From: Photobacterium kishitanii
Lineage (GTDB): Bacteria; Pseudomonadota; Gammaproteobacteria; Enterobacterales; Vibrionaceae
NCBI RefSeq assembly: GCF_003026355.1
Contig: NZ_PYON01000007.1
Coordinates: 124,001-188,000, forward strand
Direction: 5' to 3'
DNA: 64,000 bases
Under the pieces are notes generated by a model. The model worked only from the letters and a program-made list of their open reading frames with translations, searched no databases and had not been told where the DNA came from. This document shows, piece by piece, positions 60,084 through 64,000 of this stretch. The position numbers and the translations under genes are program-made. Within the stretch, counting starts at the first letter, position 1. The number at the start of each line of letters is the position of its first letter.

Positions 60084-60647
60084 TTATTTTAAGCTAGCAT
60101 TATTATTGATCACCGTATGTAGAAAAGATAACGCAGCACTACAGTCGTTGCGACTCATAAACCATTGCTTTTGATTCACTTCTAATGGCAGAATTTCGAG
60201 CCATCGCTGACATACCCACGTAATATCATCAAATTTTGGCTCGGGATAATAACGAGCATGATCTGGGTGCTGTTGGAAGAGTTGTTTTAAGTTATCTGAG
60301 ATGTTTTGATCGATAAAATTAATATCTTTGCTATGCCAGTTTGGAACTGGCGAAGTATCACCGACATAAAGGTAGTCACTATCTTGCCAATGATTATTAA
60401 TTAAAAACATCTCAACCCCCTGAATGGTAATACTCATAAAGCCATCGGGGAGGGGATCAAAATCGGTAATAATGGCGCGAGTCCCAAAATGGCACAAAGT
60501 ATCATCAATTTTCATGCATAACCCGAAGCCATGATGATTGGTTGTCGCTAGTTTTACTAATCGAATATAACGTTGCTCGTAAATACGTAATTTGCAAATA
60601 CCATTGGGCAATAAGTAAATATCCAGAGGGAAGAGAGGTAATTGCAT
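60084..60647 (-). CDS. LON substrate-binding-domain protein
   Basis: The 187-residue protein consists of the Lon N-terminal-type substrate-binding domain only (MQLPLFPLDIYLLPNGICKL, RIYEQRYIRLVKLA, GFGLCM, then DFDPLPDGFMSITIQGVEMF). There is no AAA+ or protease domain. Such stand-alone LAN proteins are widespread in gammaproteobacteria, and their role is not established. It lies between lldP and bioA, read leftward, with no obvious operon partner. Confidence 0.85.
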   Translation of the reverse strand: MQLPLFPLDIYLLPNGICKLRIYEQRYIRLVKLATTNHHGFGLCMKIDDTLCHFGTRAIITDFDPLPDGFMSITIQGVEMFLINNHWQDSDYLYVGDTSPVPNWHSKDINFIDQNISDNLKQLFQQHPDHARYYPEPKFDDITWVCQRWLEILPLEVNQKQWFMSRNDCSAALSFLHTVINNNASLK

Positions 60648-60793
60648 AATGATAACCCTAGCTAATGTGTTTTAACATAAGTAAATGGTCGCTCGATATA
60701 TCATTATTATTATGTTGGTCGGGCACCTTTAATCAGTATAAGCAGACTAAAATAGAATAATGTCTGCTTTATGATACTGCGGTAAAATAAAAG

Positions 60794-60811
60794 GCTGCTT
60801 AGTAAAGTAGC
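60794..60811 (-). terminator. Possible terminator after bioA
   Basis: On the minus strand, GCTACTT and AAGCAGC form a seven-base stem with one mismatch two bases after the stop, followed by CTTTTATTTTA. Weak but correctly placed. Confidence 0.45.
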
Positions 60812-60812
60812 A

Positions 60813-62093
60813 TTATGTGTTTAATATTTGATATATCGCTTGAGTTAAACGTGATAATTGGGCTGAGGTTATAATATAGGGTGGCATAATATAAACTAAG
60901 CAACCAAAAGGTCGAATCCATACGCCAGCATTAACAAAAGCCTGTTGAATTTCAGCCATATTTACGGCTTGATGTAATTCTACCACTCCTATAGCACCTA
61001 ACCAGCGTACCTGCTTTACTTTTTCAAGTGTTTCAATTTTAGGTAACTCATTAGCAAGTTGTGCTTCAATTTCTGCAACTTGTTGTTGCCATTGGTTTTG
61101 TTCCAGTATCTCAAGGCTAGCATTAGCAACGGCACAGGCGAGGGGATTGCCCATAAATGTTGGTCCATGCATAAAACACCCAGCATCGCCACTGCATACT
61201 GTATCTGCGATTTTTTTATGAGTGATGGTTGCCGATAATGTCATATACCCGCCAGTGAGAGCTTTACCAACACACATAATATCAGGGCTAATATTGGCAT
61301 GCTCACAGGCAAACAGTTTTCCTGTACGTCCAAAACCGACAGCAATTTCATCTGCAATTAATAGTACCCCATAATCATCGCATAATTTGCGTACTCGACG
61401 TAGATAGGTTGGATGATACAGCCGCATTCCTCCAGCACCTTGTACGATAGGTTCTAAAATAACGGCGGCAATTTGCTGGTGGTGTTGCGCTAATTTATTG
61501 GAAAAATCACTAATATCATTTTCATTCCACTCGTCCCAGAAATTGCACTGTGGGGAGTCAGCAAAAATATGTTCTGGTAAAAAACCTTTATAAATACTGT
61601 GCATGGAGTTATCGGGATCGGTCACTGACATCGCGGCAAAAGTATCGCCATGATAACCGTGACTGAGGGTTAAAAACTTGGATTTAGACTCACCTTTAGC
61701 ATGCCAGTATTGCAACGCCATTTTAAGTGCAACTTCAACGGCTACCGAACCTGAATCAGCAAGAAAAACGGTATCTAACCCCTGAGGTGTCATTGCAACT
61801 AACTTCTTACATAGATCAACCGCAGGTTGATGGGTAATGCCGCCGAACATCACATGCGACATTTTATCGAGTTGTGTTTTTGCCGCAGCAGTTAGTTGTG
61901 GGTGGTTATAACCGTGAATAGCAGACCACCATGAAGACATGCCATCGATTAATTGAGTACCATTTTCAAGAGTAAGGTATACGCCATGAGCCTCAGTGAC
62001 AGGGTAACAAGGGAGCGGTGTAATGGTTGATGTATAAGGGTGCCAAATATGCTGTTGGTCAAAATCGAGGTCAATATTGTTTTCTTTGTGCAC
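60813..62093 (-). CDS. bioA: Adenosylmethionine-8-amino-7-oxononanoate aminotransferase BioA
   Basis: BioA converts KAPA to DAPA in biotin synthesis using S-adenosylmethionine as amino donor. The 426-residue class III aminotransferase has FDQQHIWHPYTS, GMSSWWSAIHGYNHP, DSGSVAVEVALKMALQYW, ADEIAVGFGRTGK and ALTGGYMTLSAT with the PLP Lys (residue about 280). The start is GTG at 62093; the BirA operator begins three bases before it, so there is no room for a normal ribosome site. E. coli alignment begins at about the same residue. It is divergent from bioB and shares the operator. Confidence 0.95.
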   Translation of the reverse strand: MHKENNIDLDFDQQHIWHPYTSTITPLPCYPVTEAHGVYLTLENGTQLIDGMSSWWSAIHGYNHPQLTAAAKTQLDKMSHVMFGGITHQPAVDLCKKLVAMTPQGLDTVFLADSGSVAVEVALKMALQYWHAKGESKSKFLTLSHGYHGDTFAAMSVTDPDNSMHSIYKGFLPEHIFADSPQCNFWDEWNENDISDFSNKLAQHHQQIAAVILEPIVQGAGGMRLYHPTYLRRVRKLCDDYGVLLIADEIAVGFGRTGKLFACEHANISPDIMCVGKALTGGYMTLSATITHKKIADTVCSGDAGCFMHGPTFMGNPLACAVANASLEILEQNQWQQQVAEIEAQLANELPKIETLEKVKQVRWLGAIGVVELHQAVNMAEIQQAFVNAGVWIRPFGCLVYIMPPYIITSAQLSRLTQAIYQILNT

Positions 62094-62095
62094 TG

Positions 62096-62128
62096 TTGTA
62101 AACCAAATTTATGTTTTGTGGTTGACAG
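62096..62128. promoter_or_regulatory. BirA biotin operator
   Basis: TTGTAAACC (62096-62104) and GGTTGACAG (62120-62128) are separated by 15 bases, as in the gammaproteobacterial BirA operator. The right half-site covers the bioB -35. BirA-biotinoyl-AMP bound here would shut off both divergent promoters. Confidence 0.85.
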
Positions 62129-62149
62129 TTTACGTGCTGTTAGTAGACT
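62122..62149 (+). promoter_or_regulatory. bioB promoter
   Basis: A perfect -35 TTGACA (62122-62127) is 16 bases from TAGACT (62144-62149), a four-of-six -10. Transcription would start near 62156, leaving a leader of about 130 bases. Confidence 0.6.
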
Positions 62150-62285
62150 AGCCAACATCTAAAAGGTAATGAAATGTCTGGTTGGTTATTTATCACGCAA
62201 CCTGTCGTAAATCGGTAATGGCTCTACATCGTTATTGTATTTATTTCAATATATTAACAATAAAGTATAAAAAGAGGGACGCATT

Positions 62286-63338
62286 GTGGAAGTTCGTTGT
62301 AATTGGACCGTTGAGGAAGTGCAGGCTTTATTTAATAAGCCGTTTATGGATTTAGTGTTTGAAGCTCAACAAATTCATCGTCAATTTCACCAGCCTAATC
62401 AAGTACAAGTTAGTACCTTGCTTTCTATTAAAACTGGCGCTTGTCCTGAGGATTGTAAGTATTGTCCTCAAAGTGCACATTATCGCACTGATATAGAGAA
62501 AGAACGCTTATTGGAAGTTGATCGAGTACTTGATGCCGCGATAAAAGCTAAGCAATCAGGTGCGACTCGATTTTGTATGGGGGCGGCATGGAAAAACCCT
62601 AAAGACAGAGATATGCCTTACTTGCTTGATATGGTGCAAGGCGTTAAGAAGTTAGGCTTAGAAACATGTATGACATTAGGTATGATCACCACTGATCAAG
62701 CGAATACACTAGCTGCTGCTGGGTTGGATTACTATAACCATAACCTTGATACCTCACCTGAATACTACGGTAATGTGATTACCACGCGTACTTATCAAGA
62801 TCGATTAGATACCTTAGCGCATGTGCGTGATGCAGGGATGAAAATTTGTTCTGGCGGCATTATTGGCATGGGAGAAAGTGCACGAGATCGCGCTGGATTG
62901 CTGGTGGAGTTAGCCAATTTACCTGTTCATCCTGAAAGCGTACCGATTAACATGCTGGTGAAAGTAAAAGGCACACCACTTGAAAATGCAGAAGATGTCG
63001 ATCCGTTTGATTTCATTCGTATTATTGCGGTCGCTCGTATCATTATGCCACAATCAGCAGTAAGGCTTTCTGCTGGTCGTGAGGATATGAATGAGCAAAT
63101 GCAAGCGTTGTGCTTTATGGCTGGTGCTAATTCTGTGTTCTACGGTTGTAAATTATTAACCACACCAAATCCTGGTGAGGATAAGGACATGCAATTATTC
63201 GCTAAGCTAGGTATTAATAGCCAGCAGCAAGCAGCTAAGCCTGATGACATTCAAGCAGAAGCACTTTTTGTTCAAGTTGCAGAACGTGTTGCTGCACGCC
63301 CAACCAAAGATGACATTTTCTATGATGCCTCTCTTTAA
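62286..63338 (+). CDS. bioB: Biotin synthase BioB
   Basis: BioB is the radical SAM enzyme that inserts sulfur into dethiobiotin. The 350-residue protein has the 4Fe-4S motif CPEDCKYC (Cys53, Cys57, Cys60), then [29 protein letters not shown], and the 2Fe-2S-site residues in the later strands (including RLSAGRED). I start at GTG (62286), after GAGGG; E. coli BioB aligns from here. It overlaps bioF by 17 bases. Confidence 0.97.
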   Translation: MEVRCNWTVEEVQALFNKPFMDLVFEAQQIHRQFHQPNQVQVSTLLSIKTGACPEDCKYCPQSAHYRTDIEKERLLEVDRVLDAAIKAKQSGATRFCMGAAWKNPKDRDMPYLLDMVQGVKKLGLETCMTLGMITTDQANTLAAAGLDYYNHNLDTSPEYYGNVITTRTYQDRLDTLAHVRDAGMKICSGGIIGMGESARDRAGLLVELANLPVHPESVPINMLVKVKGTPLENAEDVDPFDFIRIIAVARIIMPQSAVRLSAGREDMNEQMQALCFMAGANSVFYGCKLLTTPNPGEDKDMQLFAKLGINSQQQAAKPDDIQAEALFVQVAERVAARPTKDDIFYDASL

Positions 63339-64000
63339 TCAGCGTCATCACCAAGCGCTTGTACAACGGCAACAACAAGGGCTTTACCGACAATTAAAAT
63401 ATGTTGAGGAAAATCCACAATGGCTGAATTTTGCTAGCAATGATTATCTTGGTCTAGCACAAGATCCTGAAATCATAGCGGCATGGCAACTTGGATTGGA
63501 TAAATATGGCGCTGGAAGTGGTGCATCACCCTTAGTTACTGGCTTTCAACCTCCTCATGCTGATTTAGAACAACAATTAACTGAGTGGTTAGGGTATCAA
63601 CGGGCACTGTTATTCAACAGTGGTTTTAGTGCTAATCAAGCGGTGTTATTTACCTTGTTACAGGCACAAGATCATCTCTTTCAAGATAAGCTTAATCATG
63701 CCTCTTTAATTGAAGCTGGCATGTTATCACCTGCAAAAATGAAGCGGTTTGCACATAATGATGTTACTGCTCTGGTTCGTCAATTTGCGACAATGAATAC
63801 TGACGTTGATACTGCGTCATTGGTTGTGACTGAGGGTGTTTTCAGCATGGATGGCGACTGTGCACCGCTGGCATTATTGCGACAAATAACAGAGCAGCAT
63901 CAAAGTTGGCTGATGGTTGATGATGCTCATGGCTGTGGGGTATTAGGCGAAGCAGGGCAAGGTAGCTGTCATCTGGCAGGAATAAAAGCTGATATCTTAG
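63322..64000 (+). CDS. bioF: 8-amino-7-oxononanoate synthase BioF (cut by window end)
   Basis: BioF condenses pimeloyl-ACP (or -CoA) with alanine to form KAPA, the substrate of BioA. The first 226 residues are present and contain [68 protein letters not shown] and [11 protein letters not shown], all BioF landmarks; the PLP Lys should lie just past the window. Two ATGs at 63322 and 63325 are possible starts, inside the end of bioB. The gene continues beyond the last base. Confidence 0.95.
   Translation, partial: MMPLFNQRHHQALVQRQQQGLYRQLKYVEENPQWLNFASNDYLGLAQDPEIIAAWQLGLDKYGAGSGASPLVTGFQPPHADLEQQLTEWLGYQRALLFNSGFSANQAVLFTLLQAQDHLFQDKLNHASLIEAGMLSPAKMKRFAHNDVTALVRQFATMNTDVDTASLVVTEGVFSMDGDCAPLALLRQITEQHQSWLMVDDAHGCGVLGEAGQGSCHLAGIKADIL

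Noticed and set aside
1..64000. CRISPR arrays, tRNA or rRNA genes
   Set aside because: Reading the gaps between genes showed no regularly spaced repeats and no cloverleaf-like or rRNA-like sequence.

Overview
The window is AT-rich chromosomal DNA from a marine gammaproteobacterium of the Vibrionaceae, most likely a Photobacterium. The main reasons are the order mfd / PilZ-protein gene / lolCDE, the Muk condensin system (mukFEB) in place of Smc, a torECA trimethylamine N-oxide respiration set, a lldP-lutABC lactate operon and a BirA-controlled divergent bioA/bioBF locus. The genus call is an inference from gene content. No tRNA, rRNA, CRISPR array, insertion sequence or phage gene was seen.

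Layout. 0-8 kb: a GNAT acetyltransferase, mfd overlapping a degenerate PilZ gene, and the divergent lolCDE lipoprotein-release operon. 8-12 kb: a small outer-membrane barrel, a DedA protein overlapping a small secreted protein, an HdeD-like protein and a DUF2062 protein. 12-18 kb: comEC, then the lipid A/LPS operon msbA-lpxK-ycaR-kdsB. 18-27 kb: a small RRM RNA-binding protein, elyC, and cmoM-mukF-mukE-mukB. 27-36 kb: an accessory block with torE-torC-torA, a truncated haemoglobin, a TSUP permease with a LysR regulator, three small membrane-protein genes (DUF6404-like, CPBP protease, DUF4870-like) and a MarR regulator. 37-40 kb: ldtD, ycbK (mepK) and ycbL (gloC). 40-44 kb: uhpA-uhpB-uhpC without uhpT, then a DUF2982-like protein. 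44-52 kb: two small unknown genes, aspC, two tandem GGDEF proteins, asnS and queE. 52-60 kb: mlc, a LysR regulator, and lldP-lutA-lutB-lutC read leftward. 60-64 kb: a LON-domain protein, bioA, and divergent bioB and bioF (cut by the window end).

The backbone elyC-cmoM-mukFEB-ldtD-ycbK-ycbL-aspC-asnS follows the Escherichia coli order. It is interrupted by the tor block between mukB and ldtD, by uhpABC between ycbL and aspC, and by the GGDEF pair between aspC and asnS. Those three insertions hold most of what is unusual here.

Functional links: LdtD makes 3-3 peptidoglycan cross-links and the YcbK (MepK) family cuts them. TorC passes quinol electrons to TorA. LldP imports lactate and LutABC oxidises it. 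The two GGDEF proteins should make c-di-GMP, although the PilZ protein beside mfd looks too degenerate to bind it. Regulatory sequences recognised by eye are a BirA operator between bioA and bioB, a CRP-like site before mlc, a weaker CRP-like site before the outer-membrane barrel gene, and a Fur-like box in the long gap before lldP. I found no convincing wholly new system; the best leads are the tandem GGDEF pair with conserved periplasmic cysteines, the torA-linked haemoglobin and the Fur-like box.
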